Assembly (NCBI GenBank): GCA_963822765.1 | Contig: CAWGJL010000023.1 | Coordinates: 62,001 to 126,000, forward strand | Length of the DNA: 64,000 bases | Direction: 5' to 3' | Source of the DNA: Palsa-504 sp963822765 | GTDB lineage: Bacteria; Actinomycetota; Actinomycetes; Streptosporangiales; Streptosporangiaceae | In this document: positions 45,782 to 55,068 of the stretch, in pieces | Numbering within the stretch: position 1 is the first letter of the stretch | Layout: every line of letters begins with the position of its first letter | The notes under the pieces: model-generated | Database searches by the model: none | Seen by the model: the letters and a program-made list of their open reading frames with translations, nothing else | What the model was told of the DNA's origin: nothing | Translations under genes and position numbers: made by a program

Positions 45782-46813
45782 CTAGCGGACGACGACTTCG
45801 GTGACGGGCAGGGAGGAGTCAGCGGGGAGGTCGAGCGGGGAGGGCGCGACGCCCTGGGCCACCAGTTCCGCGCCCAGCGCGGCGACCATGGCCCCGTTGT
45901 CGGTGCACAGGCCGGGCCGGGGCACCCGCAGCCGGAGGCCGGCCGCCGCGCAGCGTTCGGCGGCCAGCGCGCGCAGCCGGGAGTTGGCCGCCACCCCGCC
46001 GCCGATGATCAGGTCCCGGACGCCGTGCTGCTGGCAGGCCTGCACCGCCTTGCGGGTGAGCACGTCGGCCACCGCCTCCTGGAAGGAGGCCGCGACGTCG
46101 GTCAGCGGCACCGGCTCCCCCGCGGCCTCGCGGGCCTCCACCCAGCGGGCCACGGCGGTCTTCAGGCCCGCGAAGGAGAAGTCGAGCGTGCCGTCGTGGT
46201 ACTTGCCGCGCGGGAAGGCGATCGCGGCCGCGTCGCCGTCCCGGGCCGCCCGGTCGATCGGCGGTCCGCCGGGAAACGGCAGGCCGAGCACCCGGGCCAC
46301 CTTGTCGTAGGCTTCGCCGGCCGCGTCGTCGATGGTGGCGCCGAGCGGGATCACCTCTCGCGCCACGTCGGTGACCAGGAGCAGCGAGGAGTGCCCGCCG
46401 GAGACGAGCAGGGCGACCGCGGGGACGGGCAGCGTGCCGTGCTCCAGCTGGTCGACGGCGATGTGCGCGGCCAGGTGATTGACCCCGTACAACGGCTTGC
46501 CGAGCCCGAACGCGTAGGCCTTGGCCGCGGCCACCCCGACCAGCAGGGCCCCGGCCAGCCCGGGTCCGGCGGTGACGGCCACCGCGTCGATCTGGCCGGC
46601 CGTGACCCCGGCGGTGGCCAGCGCACGGTCGAAGGTGGGGAGCATCGCCTCCAGGTGGGCCCGGCTGGCTACCTCCGGCACCACGCCGCCGAACCGGGCG
46701 TGCTGGTCCACGCTGGAGGCCACCGAGTCGGCGAGCAGGTCGTGCCCGCGCACCAGCCCGATCCCGGTCTCGTCACAGGAGGTCTCGATGCCTAGCACCA
46801 GAGGCAGGAGCAT
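45782..46813 (-). CDS. tsaD: tRNA N6-threonylcarbamoyladenosine transferase TsaD
   Basis: 343 residues. VLGIETSCDETGIGLVRGHD opens the ASKHA fold. Metal-binding ASRAHLEAMLP and GVNHLAAHI, VSGGHSSLLLVTD and GGGVAANSRLRAL follow. TsaD transfers the threonylcarbamoyl group to A37 of ANN-decoding tRNAs with TsaB and TsaE, both encoded upstream. Its start overlaps the rimI stop (ATGA type), and rimI similarly overlaps tsaB. Confidence 0.96.
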   Translation of the reverse strand: MLLPLVLGIETSCDETGIGLVRGHDLLADSVASSVDQHARFGGVVPEVASRAHLEAMLPTFDRALATAGVTAGQIDAVAVTAGPGLAGALLVGVAAAKAYAFGLGKPLYGVNHLAAHIAVDQLEHGTLPVPAVALLVSGGHSSLLLVTDVAREVIPLGATIDDAAGEAYDKVARVLGLPFPGGPPIDRAARDGDAAAIAFPRGKYHDGTLDFSFAGLKTAVARWVEAREAAGEPVPLTDVAASFQEAVADVLTRKAVQACQQHGVRDLIIGGGVAANSRLRALAAERCAAAGLRLRVPRPGLCTDNGAMVAALGAELVAQGVAPSPLDLPADSSLPVTEVVVR

Positions 46814-47292
46814 CAGGTCAGCGCCTTCCGCATGACCACCGCGTCCACGCCGGACGGCTGGTAGTAGCCGCGCCGGATCCCGACCTCGGTGAACCCTTCC
46901 CGCAGGTACAGCCGCCGCGCGCGCGGGTTGTCCTCGCGCACCTCAAGCAGCACCTCGGTGCAGCCGCGGCGGGCCGCCTCGTCGGTCAGCGCGGTCAGCA
47001 GCGCGGTGCCGGTGCCCCGGCTCCAGCGGCCCGGGTCGACGGCCAGCGTGACCACGTCGGCCTGCGGTCCGCCGGTGAACATCATCCCCGCGTACCCGAT
47101 CAGCGTGTTCCCCACCTCGGCCACCAGGTAGAGCCGCCGCGAGGCCGGCTGCCCGTACTCCGAGGCGAACATCTCCGGGGTCCACGCGTCCTCGGGAAAC
47201 AGCTCCTGCTCCAGAGCCATGACGCCGGGCATGTCGCCCCGCCGCATCTCCCGCAGCCGGACCTCGCGGGCCTGCTCCTGCTTGGGTTTCAT
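46813..47292 (-). CDS. rimI: Ribosomal-protein-alanine N-acetyltransferase RimI
   Basis: 159 residues from ATG 47292, overlapping the tsaB stop by four bases. The GNAT domain shows VRLREMRRGDMPGVMALEQE, FPEDAWTPEMFASEYGQPAS, VVTLAVDPGRWSRGTGTALL (acetyl-CoA loop) and NPRARRLYLREGFTEVGIRR with GYYQPSGVDAVVM. RimI acetylates the N-terminus of ribosomal protein S18. The tsaB-rimI-tsaD arrangement is the standard actinobacterial one. Confidence 0.93.
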   Translation of the reverse strand: MKPKQEQAREVRLREMRRGDMPGVMALEQELFPEDAWTPEMFASEYGQPASRRLYLVAEVGNTLIGYAGMMFTGGPQADVVTLAVDPGRWSRGTGTALLTALTDEAARRGCTEVLLEVREDNPRARRLYLREGFTEVGIRRGYYQPSGVDAVVMRKALT

Positions 47293-48026
47293 TGCCGGAC
47301 GGGGGGGTCGGGGGGAACGGGGGGGTGGGCCCCCCCGTGCTCGAAGAGGTCTGCGGGGTCGTCCCCGGGCAGATAGGGCGTGACCCGCTTGGGCGGGCCG
47401 GGCTCGCGGGCGTCGGGGCGGCGCAGGTACAGCGGCTCCGGGGTCAGCAGCGGGACCTGGCCGCCGGGCCGGGCGACGAGGCCGCACAGCGTGCGGGCAT
47501 CGGGGTAAGCGAACCCGATGAGCTCGCCGAACGCCTCCGGGTACAGCGGCCCCCCGGCGCCCGCCACGGGCAGGCTGGCGGCGTCCGGGATGGTGCTGGC
47601 CTGCGCCACGTGGGGACCGGCGATCCGGCGGCCGGCCGCGTCGTAGCGCGCCCAGTAGACCTCCTTGCGCCGCGCGTCGGTGGCGACCAGGAACGGGCCG
47701 GCCGGCGAAGCAGCCGCGGCGGACGCGGCGATCACGTCCAGCGAGCACACGCCGGACACCGGCACGCGCAGCACCGATCCGAGTACCCGCGCGGTCACCA
47801 GGCCCACCCGCAGCCCGGTGTAGGGCCCGGGCCCCACCCCCACCGCGACCGCGGTCAGGTCGGCACGCGACACGCCAGCGTCAGCCATGATCGTCGCGAT
47901 CATCGGCGTGAGCAGTTCGGAATGCCGGCGGGCGTCGAGGGCCGACGCTTCGGCGATGACCCGTTCCCCGTCGTGCAGGGCCACGCTCACCGCGGGCGTC
48001 GCGGTATCGAATCCGAGCACGAGCAC
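47289..48026 (-). CDS. tsaB: t6A biosynthesis protein TsaB
   Basis: 245 residues. MLVLGFDTATPAVSVALHDG, ARRHSELLTPMIATIMADAG and VGVGPGPYTGLRVGLVTARV are the ASKHA signatures of TsaB. The C-terminal part, rich in Pro, ends PPVPPDPPVRQ and encodes the overlap with rimI. TsaB is the scaffold partner of TsaD and lacks the metal site. It is transcribed with tsaE and the 333-residue protein upstream. Confidence 0.93.
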   Translation of the reverse strand: MLVLGFDTATPAVSVALHDGERVIAEASALDARRHSELLTPMIATIMADAGVSRADLTAVAVGVGPGPYTGLRVGLVTARVLGSVLRVPVSGVCSLDVIAASAAAASPAGPFLVATDARRKEVYWARYDAAGRRIAGPHVAQASTIPDAASLPVAGAGGPLYPEAFGELIGFAYPDARTLCGLVARPGGQVPLLTPEPLYLRRPDAREPGPPKRVTPYLPGDDPADLFEHGGAHPPVPPDPPVRQ

Positions 48027-48074
48027 GCGCCCCAGCCTAGTGGCTGCGGGCCAGTGGGAAACGCAGTGGGAAGG

Positions 48075-49076
48075 CTAGTGCAGGGCGGCCTCGGCGGCCT
48101 GGGCGAAGGCCAGGGCGGCCGAGGACAGGCCGGACAGCGAGACCGGCCCGTAGCTGCCGCGGTTGGAGTGGTCCAGGCCGTTCAGGGTCACGCTCACCAC
48201 CACGTTGTGGAAGCGGACGACCACGGTGGCCACGTCGGTGACCGCGCCGCCGCGGCGGAACACCTGGGTGGCGCTGAACGCCTGGTCGCCGAGCCCGGTG
48301 AGCGTGCTGACCGTGGCCTTCGGCTCGGCCGAGCGCTTGGACGGGTCCTGCAGCGCCTGCAGGGTCTGGCCGTAGGCGTCGATCGCGGCGTAGGTGGCGC
48401 TGCCGTCCCCGCTGGCCAGCCCGCTCGGCGCGTAGGCCAGCAGGCTGAGCTCGAGCAGCCGGTAGACCGGCGGGTGGTCGATGGTCCAGTCGCAGGCCGA
48501 CCCGGCCGAACCGTCGATGGGCAGCGGGGAGGCCTGCTTGACCTGGCCCGGCAGGTAGTGCTGGACGGTGGCGGCCGGGACCGTCCCGCACGCGTCGGGG
48601 ACGGTCTGGAGCTCGCCGGGCTGGAACGTGGTGATCAGGCCGTCGGGGGTGACCGGCGCGGGGCCGGGCCCGCCCGGTACCACGATCGCCGCGGTCACGC
48701 CCCCGGCCACCACGACCAGGCCGGCGATCAGGACCAGCCAGCGCCGTCGCCGGCGTGCGGCCGCGCGCGCCCGGCCGCCCAGGACGCGGCCGCCGGGGGC
48801 CCGCTCGTCGCGGGGCGGCACGAACTCGGGAGGCTCGTCGTCCTCGGCTGCCGGGTCTGGTCCGGCCCAGTCCGGGACCTGCTCGTGCGCTCGCGGGGGC
48901 GGCGGGCCCGCGCTCTGCCAGGAGCCCATCGGGTAGTCGGGGGCGGGCCGGGACGGCCCGGTAGAGGGCACGACCGAGGGCAGGCCGGCCCACGGCAGCG
49001 GGTCCTCGTCCTGCGGGACATCGGGACCAGGGAACCCGCCCCGCCGGCGAGGAGGCAGGAATTCCTGCTCGGGCAC
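48075..49076 (-). CDS. Membrane-anchored exported protein of unknown function
   Basis: 333 residues from GTG 49076, chosen because GGAGG lies five bases upstream. An earlier TTG at 49133 gives 19 more residues. A cytoplasmic Pro/Arg-rich region (1-100) and a basic patch precede one membrane helix (WLVLIAGLVVVAGGVTAAIV). The extracytoplasmic domain of about 190 residues has two cysteines (VPDACGTVP and GSACDWTID), reminiscent of DUF3558-like lipoprotein folds. It lies between tsaE and tsaB, where most genomes have nothing or a different gene. Its role is unknown. Confidence 0.75.
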   Translation of the reverse strand: MPEQEFLPPRRRGGFPGPDVPQDEDPLPWAGLPSVVPSTGPSRPAPDYPMGSWQSAGPPPPRAHEQVPDWAGPDPAAEDDEPPEFVPPRDERAPGGRVLGGRARAAARRRRRWLVLIAGLVVVAGGVTAAIVVPGGPGPAPVTPDGLITTFQPGELQTVPDACGTVPAATVQHYLPGQVKQASPLPIDGSAGSACDWTIDHPPVYRLLELSLLAYAPSGLASGDGSATYAAIDAYGQTLQALQDPSKRSAEPKATVSTLTGLGDQAFSATQVFRRGGAVTDVATVVVRFHNVVVSVTLNGLDHSNRGSYGPVSLSGLSSAALAFAQAAEAALH

Positions 49077-49144
49077 GCACGCCTCCGGAAGGGATACGTT
49101 ACGTAACGGCGCGATAGGCGAGCCGGGGATCAAGTACAGCGGAA

Positions 49145-49670
49145 CTATAGACGATCTGCGCTGCTCGCGGGCGGTTCATTCCAACGTGCGCCGTAACCAA
49201 TTAGCTGCACGGTCCGTACGTCGGAGTCCGGGTCGGGCTGGATGGAGATCTCCAGGCGGTCCTCGGCCAGGCCTTCGGCCAGGCCGTGGCCCCATTCCAC
49301 CACGGTCACGGCGCTGGCCACGTCGGCGTCCAGGTCCAGGTCGTCGACCTCGCCGATGCTGCCCAGCCGGTAGGCGTCCGCGTGCACCAGCGACGGCCCC
49401 GGGCCGGCCAGCCCAGATTCGTCAAGCGCAGGGTGGACCCGGGCGATGACGAAGGTCGGCGAGGTGACCGGCCCGCGCACCCCCAGGCCCTCGCCGATCC
49501 CCTGGACCAGCGTGGTCTTGCCCGCCCCCAGCGGCCCGGTCAGGATCACCAGGTCGCCGGCGCGCAGCGCCGGCCAGCTCCCGGCCCAGGTCCCGCATGG
49601 CCACGTCGGTGGCAACGCGGAGGTCCGCGGGCACGCGCCACGCTCCGTTCGGGAAAAAGTTATTCATCAT
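49145..49670 (-). CDS. tsaE: t6A biosynthesis ATPase TsaE, one frameshift
   Basis: Starts with ATG 49670 inside the alr stop (ATGA) and reads MMNNFFPNGAWRVPADLRVA then MRDLGRELAG. One extra base near 49573 (GGC-G-CTG) shifts the frame. The protein continues LRAGDLVILTGPLGAGKTTL (Walker A) with VTSPTFVIARV, HADAYRLG and VVEWG near the end. TsaE drives turnover of the TsaB-TsaD complex. The gene is normally essential and its corrected sequence is normal, so the frameshift is likely a consensus error. Corrected length is about 174 residues. Confidence 0.85.
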
Positions 49671-50818
49671 GAACCGCCGGGGTAGGTGCGGACGACCCGG
49701 TTCCCGATCCCGGTGACGATCTCGTAGGAGATGGTGCGCAGGGCCTCGCCCCATTCCTGGGCCGTCGGTTCGCCGTCGTCGCCCGGGCCGAACAGCACGA
49801 CCTCCTCGCCGGCCGTCACCGGCTCGTCGCCGAAGTCCACCACGAACTGGTCCATGCACACCGTGCCCGCGATCGGCCAGCGCCGGCCGCGCGCGCTGAC
49901 CAGCCGCTGGCCGGTCGCGGCGCGCGGCACGCCGTCCGCGTAGCCGACCGGGACCAGGCCCAGGGTGGACTCGCGGCTGGTCACGTAGCGATGGCCGTAG
50001 GACACGCCCGAGCCGGGCGGCACCCGCTTGACCAGGGCCAGCCGGGCGCGCAGGGTCATGGCCGGGCGCAGCCAGGACGGCGCGCCGCCGGGCAGGGTCG
50101 AGATGCCGTACAGGGCGCCGCCGAACCGGACCAGGTCCAGCCGGCTCTCGGGCACGGTCAGCGCGCCCGCGGTGTTGGCCATGTGCCGGACCTCGGGCGT
50201 CACGCCCGCCTTCTCGGCGTGCGCGACCGCGTCGGCGAACGCGGCCAGCTGGGCCGCGACCGAGGGGTGCCCGGGCAGGTCGGCGCAGGCGAAGTGGGAC
50301 CACAGGCCCACCACCCGGAGGTGCCCGGCGGCCTGGGCGTCCAGGGCGGCCTGCACCACGGCGGGCCAGTCGGCGGGGGTGGCGCCGCCGCGGGACAGGC
50401 CGGTGTCGGCCTTGAGGTGCAGCCGGGCCGGGACGCCCGCGCGGGCCGCCGCCTGCGCCACCCGGGTCACGACCGCGACCGAGGCGGCGGTGACGTCGAT
50501 GCCCGCGCGGATCGCCTCGGCGGGCTCGCCGATGGCCATCAGGCACAGCACCGGTTCGGTGATCCCGGCGGCCCGCAGCGCGAGCGCCTCGGTCAGGTCG
50601 GCGGTGCCGAGCCAGGTCGCGCCGCCGGCCAGCGCGGCCCGGGCGGCCGGGATCATGCCGTGCCCGTACCCGTCCGCCTTGACCACGGCCATCACCTGGC
50701 TGCCGCGGACCCGCTCGCACAGCGCTGCGACGTTGCCGGTGATCGCGCCGAGGTCGACGCAGGCTTGCCTCGCGGGGGGTGCCAGGGGGGTCGTCCCCCC
50801 GTGGCCAGCACTGTCCAC
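49667..50818 (-). CDS. alr: Alanine racemase
   Basis: 383 residues. The PLP lysine is in VMAVVKADGYGHGMIPAARA (near 45). HLKADTGLSRGGATPADWPA, SHFACADLPGHPS, RFGGALYGI and the catalytic tyrosine region GSGVSYGHRYVTSRESTLG (near 270) follow, then CMDQFVVDFGD near 315. The enzyme makes D-alanine for peptidoglycan. Its GTG start directly abuts the nnr stop codon. Confidence 0.96.
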   Translation of the reverse strand: MDSAGHGGTTPLAPPARQACVDLGAITGNVAALCERVRGSQVMAVVKADGYGHGMIPAARAALAGGATWLGTADLTEALALRAAGITEPVLCLMAIGEPAEAIRAGIDVTAASVAVVTRVAQAAARAGVPARLHLKADTGLSRGGATPADWPAVVQAALDAQAAGHLRVVGLWSHFACADLPGHPSVAAQLAAFADAVAHAEKAGVTPEVRHMANTAGALTVPESRLDLVRFGGALYGISTLPGGAPSWLRPAMTLRARLALVKRVPPGSGVSYGHRYVTSRESTLGLVPVGYADGVPRAATGQRLVSARGRRWPIAGTVCMDQFVVDFGDEPVTAGEEVVLFGPGDDGEPTAQEWGEALRTISYEIVTGIGNRVVRTYPGGS

Positions 50819-52322
50819 TTAGCCCACCACGGCGCGGATGGCGGCCGGGAGCGCGGTGACGACGTCGAAGGCGCCGATCGGCGCCTCGCCGGTCCCGCCG
50901 GTTCCGCCGGCCGCGGCCAGGCGGGCGGCCAGGCCGTGCAGGTAGGCGGCGGCGGCGCCGGCCCAGGCCGGTTCCAGGCCCTGGGCGAGCAGCGCGCCGG
51001 CCAGGCCGGACAGCACGTCGCCGGTGCCGGCCGTGGCCAGCCACGAGGTCCCGGTCGGGTTGACCAGCACGGTCGTGACGCCCGGCGACGCGATGACCGT
51101 GGTCGAGCCCTTGAGGAGGACGGTGAGGCCGAGGCGTTCGGCGGCCTGGCGGGCGTGGTCCAGGCGGCGGGCCTCGACGGCGGCCGGGTCGGTGCCGAGC
51201 AGCCGGCCCAGCTCCCCCGCGTGCGGGGTGATCAGGGTGGGCGCGCGGCGCGGCAGCAGGTCCTGGTGCTGGCTGAGGATGGTCAGGCCGTCCGCGTCGA
51301 CCAGCGCGGGCAGGTCGGTGGCCAGCACCGCGGCCAGCCGGGCCACGGCGTCCGGGCCGGTGCCCATGCCCGGGCCGGCCACCCAGGCCTGGACCCGGCC
51401 CACGTCGCCGGCCAGGTCCCAGTCGGGGTTGTCCTCCGGGTACACGGTCAGCACGGTCTCGGGCCAGGCCTGCCTGACCGCGACGGCCGGGACGGTACCG
51501 GTCACCACCCGGACCATGCCGGCGCCGCCGCGCACCGCCCCGCCGGCGGCCAGCACCGCCGCGCCGGCGAACCGGTCGCTGCCCGCCAGCACGCCGACCA
51601 CGCCGCGCCGGTACTTGTCCGACTCCGGTCCCGGGCGGGGCAGCCGCGCGGCGATGTCGTCTTGCTGCGGGGCCTCGGCGGCGGGCTCGCCCGCTGGGTC
51701 CAGGCCGATGTCGACGAGCTCGACCGTGCCCGCGTGCCCGGCGCCCGGGTCGACGAGCAGGCCGGGCTTGAGCGTGCCGAACGTCACGGTCACGTCGGCG
51801 CGCACCGCCGGGCCGTCGACCGCGCCGGTGTCGGCGTCGATGCCGCTGGGCAGGTCGACCGCGACGACGGTCGCCTGGTTTTGGCGGGCCCGTTCCGCGG
51901 CTGCGGCCAGGCCGGCGAACGGCTCGCGCAGGCCGCCGCGGCCGCCGATGCCGAGCAGGCCGTCGATGATCAGGTCGGCGCGGGCGATCGTGCTCTGCGT
52001 CACCGGTCACCCGGCCGCCGGCCGCGCGCAGGTCGGCCAGGCCGCCTTCGTGGGCTCTCGGGCCGGTGGTGATGGCGGTCACGGCCGCGCCGCGGCGGGC
52101 CAGCCGGGCGCCCGCGTACAGGGCGTCGCCGCCGTTGTCGCCGCTGCCCGCCAGCACCACGACCCGGGCGCCGTAGACGTGCCCCGGGTAGCGGGCCAGC
52201 AGGGACCCGCACACCGCCGCGAGCCCGGCGGCGGCCCGGTTCATCAGCGCGCCGTCGGGGAGGAGGTCCATCAGCGCGCGTTCGGCGGCGCGGACCGCGT
52301 CGACCTGGTAGGCCCGTCGCAT
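50819..52322 (-). CDS. nnr: Bifunctional NAD(P)HX repair enzyme (epimerase/dehydratase), one frameshift
   Basis: The N-terminal epimerase (YjeF_N) starts MRRAYQVDAVRAAERALMDL with VVVLAGSGDNGGDALYAGAR. An extra G near 52010 (ACC-G-GTG) breaks the frame. The reading continues ADLIIDGLLGIGGRGGLREP, VAVDLPSGIDADTG and the C-terminal ADP-dependent dehydratase domain with GVLAGSDRFAGAAVLAAGGA, TLITPHAGELGRLLG and LATAGTGDVLSGLAGALLAQ. The enzyme repairs hydrated NADH and NADPH. Corrected length is about 500 residues, as in other fused proteins. It lies between glmM and alr. Confidence 0.88.
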
Positions 52323-52332
52323 GGCCGGATCC

Positions 52333-53758
52333 CTACTGGCCGGCGAGGGCCAGCCGTACCTCGGCGGCGAGCTGGTCGATGACCTGCTCGGCCAGGACGG
52401 CGTCCGCGGCCTGGACCATCAGCCGGATGGCGGGCTCGGTGCCGCTCGGCCGGACCAGCACCCGCCCGTTGTCGCCGAGCGTTTCCTCCGCCCGGGTGAC
52501 GGCCTCGGTGACCTCCGGACCCAGCCGGGAGGCGTCGCCGGGCACGTTGACCAGGACCTGCGGGTACTTGCGCATCATCGTGGCCACCGCGGCCAGCGGC
52601 ATCCCGCGCCGGCGCACCGCCGAGAGCAGCTGCAGGCTGGTCAAGATGCCGTCGCCGGTGGTGGCGTGCTCGAGCAGGATGATGTGCCCGGACTGCTCCC
52701 CGCCGAGCACGTACCCGCCGGCCCGCATGGCCGCCGACACGTGCTTGTCGCCCACCGGGGTCTCGATGACCCCGATGCCGGCGTCCCGCATCGCCACGTG
52801 GAAGCCCTGGTTGGACATGACCGTGACCACCACCGCGTCGCCGGCCAGCTGGCCCGTCTCGGCTAGTTCGGTCGCGAGGACGGTCAGGATCTGGTCCCCG
52901 TCCAGCGGCTGCCCGTCGGCGTCGACCGCCAGGCACCGGTCGGCGTCGCCGTCGTAGGCCACGCCGGCGTCCGCGCCGTGCTCGATTACGGCCGCGGCGA
53001 GGGTGCCCAGGCAGGTGGAGCCGTAGCCGTCGTTGATGTTCAGCCCGTCGGGCTCGGCTCCGATCGCGATGACCTCGGCCCCGGCCCGGGCCAGCGCCTG
53101 GGGCGCGAGCTTGTACGCCGCCCCGTGCGCGCAGTCGGCCACGATCCGCAGCCCGGCCAGCGCCTTGGCCGGGTCGTCGGGCAGGGTGGACAGCAGGTGA
53201 TCCAGGTACAGCTCCTGGGTGGCGCTGGCGTCGCTGACCCGGCCGAAGCTGGTCGTCCCGGGGGTCGAGCCGAGCCGGGCCTCGATCTGGTCCTCGACGG
53301 CGTCGGGCAGCTTGACCCCGCCGGGGCCGAAGAACTTGATCCCGTTGTCCCGGGCCGGGTTGTGGCTGGCCGAGATGACCACGCCGAAGGTGGCGCCGAG
53401 GGCCTTGGTCAGGTAGGCCACGCCCGGCGTCGGGATGACCCCGAGCCGCAGGACGTCGACCCCCGAGCTGGCCAGCCCGGCCACCACCGCGGCCTCGAGG
53501 AACTCCCCCGAGGCCCGCGGATCCCGGCCCACCACGGCCACCGGGATCCGGCCGGCGCCCGTGCGGGCCGGCGTCGTCGGGGCCGGCGTCTGTGGGGCCG
53601 GTTTTCGCGGCGTGGGCGGTCCCTGCGGCGCCGGACCCGAGGACGGCCGCGGCGGCCACGCTCAGATCCAGGGCCAGCGTAGCGGTCAGCTCGTACCCAG
53701 CGACCCCCCGGACACCATCCGTACCGAACAACCGACCACGCTGACCCGATTCACCCAT
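52333..53758 (-). CDS. glmM: Phosphoglucosamine mutase, one frameshift
   Basis: Starts MGESGQRGRLFGTDGVRGVA. After a frame change around 53560-53650 it continues RIPVAVVGRDPRASGEFLEA, VISASHNPARDNGIKFFGPG (active-site serine in SASHNP), AYDGDADRCLAVDADGQPLD (metal loop), GGEQSGHIILLEHATTGDGI and VRPSGTEPAIRLMVQAADAV. Before AVVGRD is an unusual Pro/Thr-rich insertion (about 25 residues) not seen in most GlmM. The enzyme makes GlcN-1-P for UDP-GlcNAc and is essential, so an inactivating frameshift is unlikely to be real. Confidence 0.88.
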
Positions 53759-53812
53759 GTCGCTCCCGCTCGTGTGCGTTGCTGTATGCGGATCGGCAGG
53801 CGAGCGGGATGC

Positions 53813-54361
53813 CTACCGCTTGGAGTACTGAGGCGCCTTGCGGGCCTTCTTCAGACCGTACTTCTTGCGCTCCTTGACCCGGGCGTCCCGGGTCAGGAAC
53901 CCGGCCTTCTTCAGCGGCGGGCGGCTCTCCGGGTCGACCAGGATCAGCGCCCGGGTCACGCCGAGGCGCAGCGCGCCGGCCTGCCCGGTGACGCCACCGC
54001 CGGAGATCCGGGCCACCACGTCGAACTTGCCCTCGGCGCCGAGCGTGACGAACGGCTCGTTGACCAGCTGCTGGTGCACCTTGTTCGGGAAGTACACGTC
54101 GAGCGTGCGGTCGTTGATCAGCCACTGGCCGGTCCCGGGCATGATGCGGACCCGGGCGATGGCCTCCTTGCGGCGGCCGGTGCCGTTCGCGTGCCCGGTC
54201 ACCACCGGACGTCGTGAGACGGCCCGCGCCGGAGAGTCCTGAGCGGTCTCGGTGGTGTACTCCGACGGCGTGTCCGCGCCATACTCGTCGGCCGGGAAGT
54301 CCGCGACTTCCGCGTCGTCCTGGACGGCGGTACCGTTCACGCCGGTGGTGGGCTCAGCCAC
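53813..54361 (-). CDS. rpsI: Ribosomal protein S9 with N-terminal extension
   Basis: 182 residues. The S9 core (about 55-182) has TGRRKEAIARVRIMPGTGQW, ISGGGVTGQAGALRLGVTRA and the usual C-terminal KKARKAPQYSKR that reaches the P-site tRNA. The first 50 residues are an acidic extension (VQDDAEVADFPADEYGADT), a feature of some actinobacteria. It follows rplM with 43 bases between. Confidence 0.97.
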   Translation of the reverse strand: MAEPTTGVNGTAVQDDAEVADFPADEYGADTPSEYTTETAQDSPARAVSRRPVVTGHANGTGRRKEAIARVRIMPGTGQWLINDRTLDVYFPNKVHQQLVNEPFVTLGAEGKFDVVARISGGGVTGQAGALRLGVTRALILVDPESRPPLKKAGFLTRDARVKERKKYGLKKARKAPQYSKR

Positions 54362-54404
54362 GGTGTTCCTCGTGCTTCCTCATCTGTACTGCCTAAGTCT
54401 GGCT

Positions 54405-54848
54405 CTACTGCTCGATCTGCGTGATCTCGTACGGCTGAGGCTGCTGCGCCTGGTGCGGGTGATCGGGCCCCGCGTAGACCTTGAGCTTGCTCAGCGTCTT
54501 GCGGCCGAGCGAGTTCTTGGGCAGCATCCCCCGGACCGCCTTCTCCACCGCCCGCTCCGGGTTGGTGGCCATCAGGCTCGCGTACGAGACCGCCCGCAGG
54601 CCGCCCGGGTAACCGGAGTGCCGGTAGGCGTGCTTCTGCTCCAGCTTGTTGCCGGACAGCGCGACCTTGGCCGCGTTGACCACGACGACGAAGTCGCCGG
54701 TGTCGACGTGCGGCGCGAAGATCGGCTTGTGCTTGCCTCGCAGCAGCACGGCCACGTGGCTGGCCAGGCGGCCAAGCACGACGTCAGAAGCGTCGATGAC
54801 GTGCCACCGACGCGTAATGTCACTGTCCTTCGGGCTGAATGTGCGCAC
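54405..54848 (-). CDS. rplM: Ribosomal protein L13
   Basis: 147 residues from GTG 54848 (VRTFSPKDSDITRRWHVIDA), the family's usual start and length. Further motifs are DVVLGRLASHVAVLLRGKHK, DFVVVVNAAKVALSGNK and RAVEKAVRGMLPKNSLGRKT. It pairs with rpsI as in nearly all bacteria. The 220 bases upstream (54849-55068) carry its promoter region and contain nothing else recognised. Confidence 0.97.
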   Translation of the reverse strand: MRTFSPKDSDITRRWHVIDASDVVLGRLASHVAVLLRGKHKPIFAPHVDTGDFVVVVNAAKVALSGNKLEQKHAYRHSGYPGGLRAVSYASLMATNPERAVEKAVRGMLPKNSLGRKTLSKLKVYAGPDHPHQAQQPQPYEITQIEQ

Positions 54849-55068
54849 AGTCCTGAGCCTTCGCGTATGTATCGTGGTCAAGTCGGCCTGCACCTGCGGG
54901 CCGCCGTCTGGGGTGCCCGTTAGCACGAGCCGAGCAGGCGCGTAACGCCGCGCTGAACGCGCGCACCGGGCATGCCCGTCGCGCATGACGCCAATGCAGC
55001 ATACTCCGACTCACCCAGTGATGCCAAAGCGACGCCCTCGGCGCTGATCAGGACGCTACCCTCATGGT

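Noticed and set aside
47292..49106. Long open frame of about 600 codons on the plus strand opposite tsaB and the 333-residue protein
   Set aside because: The product is rich in Gly, Arg, His and Gln without domain signatures. The opposite strand encodes recognisable proteins, and in GC-rich DNA such antisense frames are expected.
49991..52072. Long plus-strand frame opposite alr and nnr
   Set aside because: It mirrors the third-position GC bias of the real genes, with an Arg/Gly/Ala/His-biased product and no motif.
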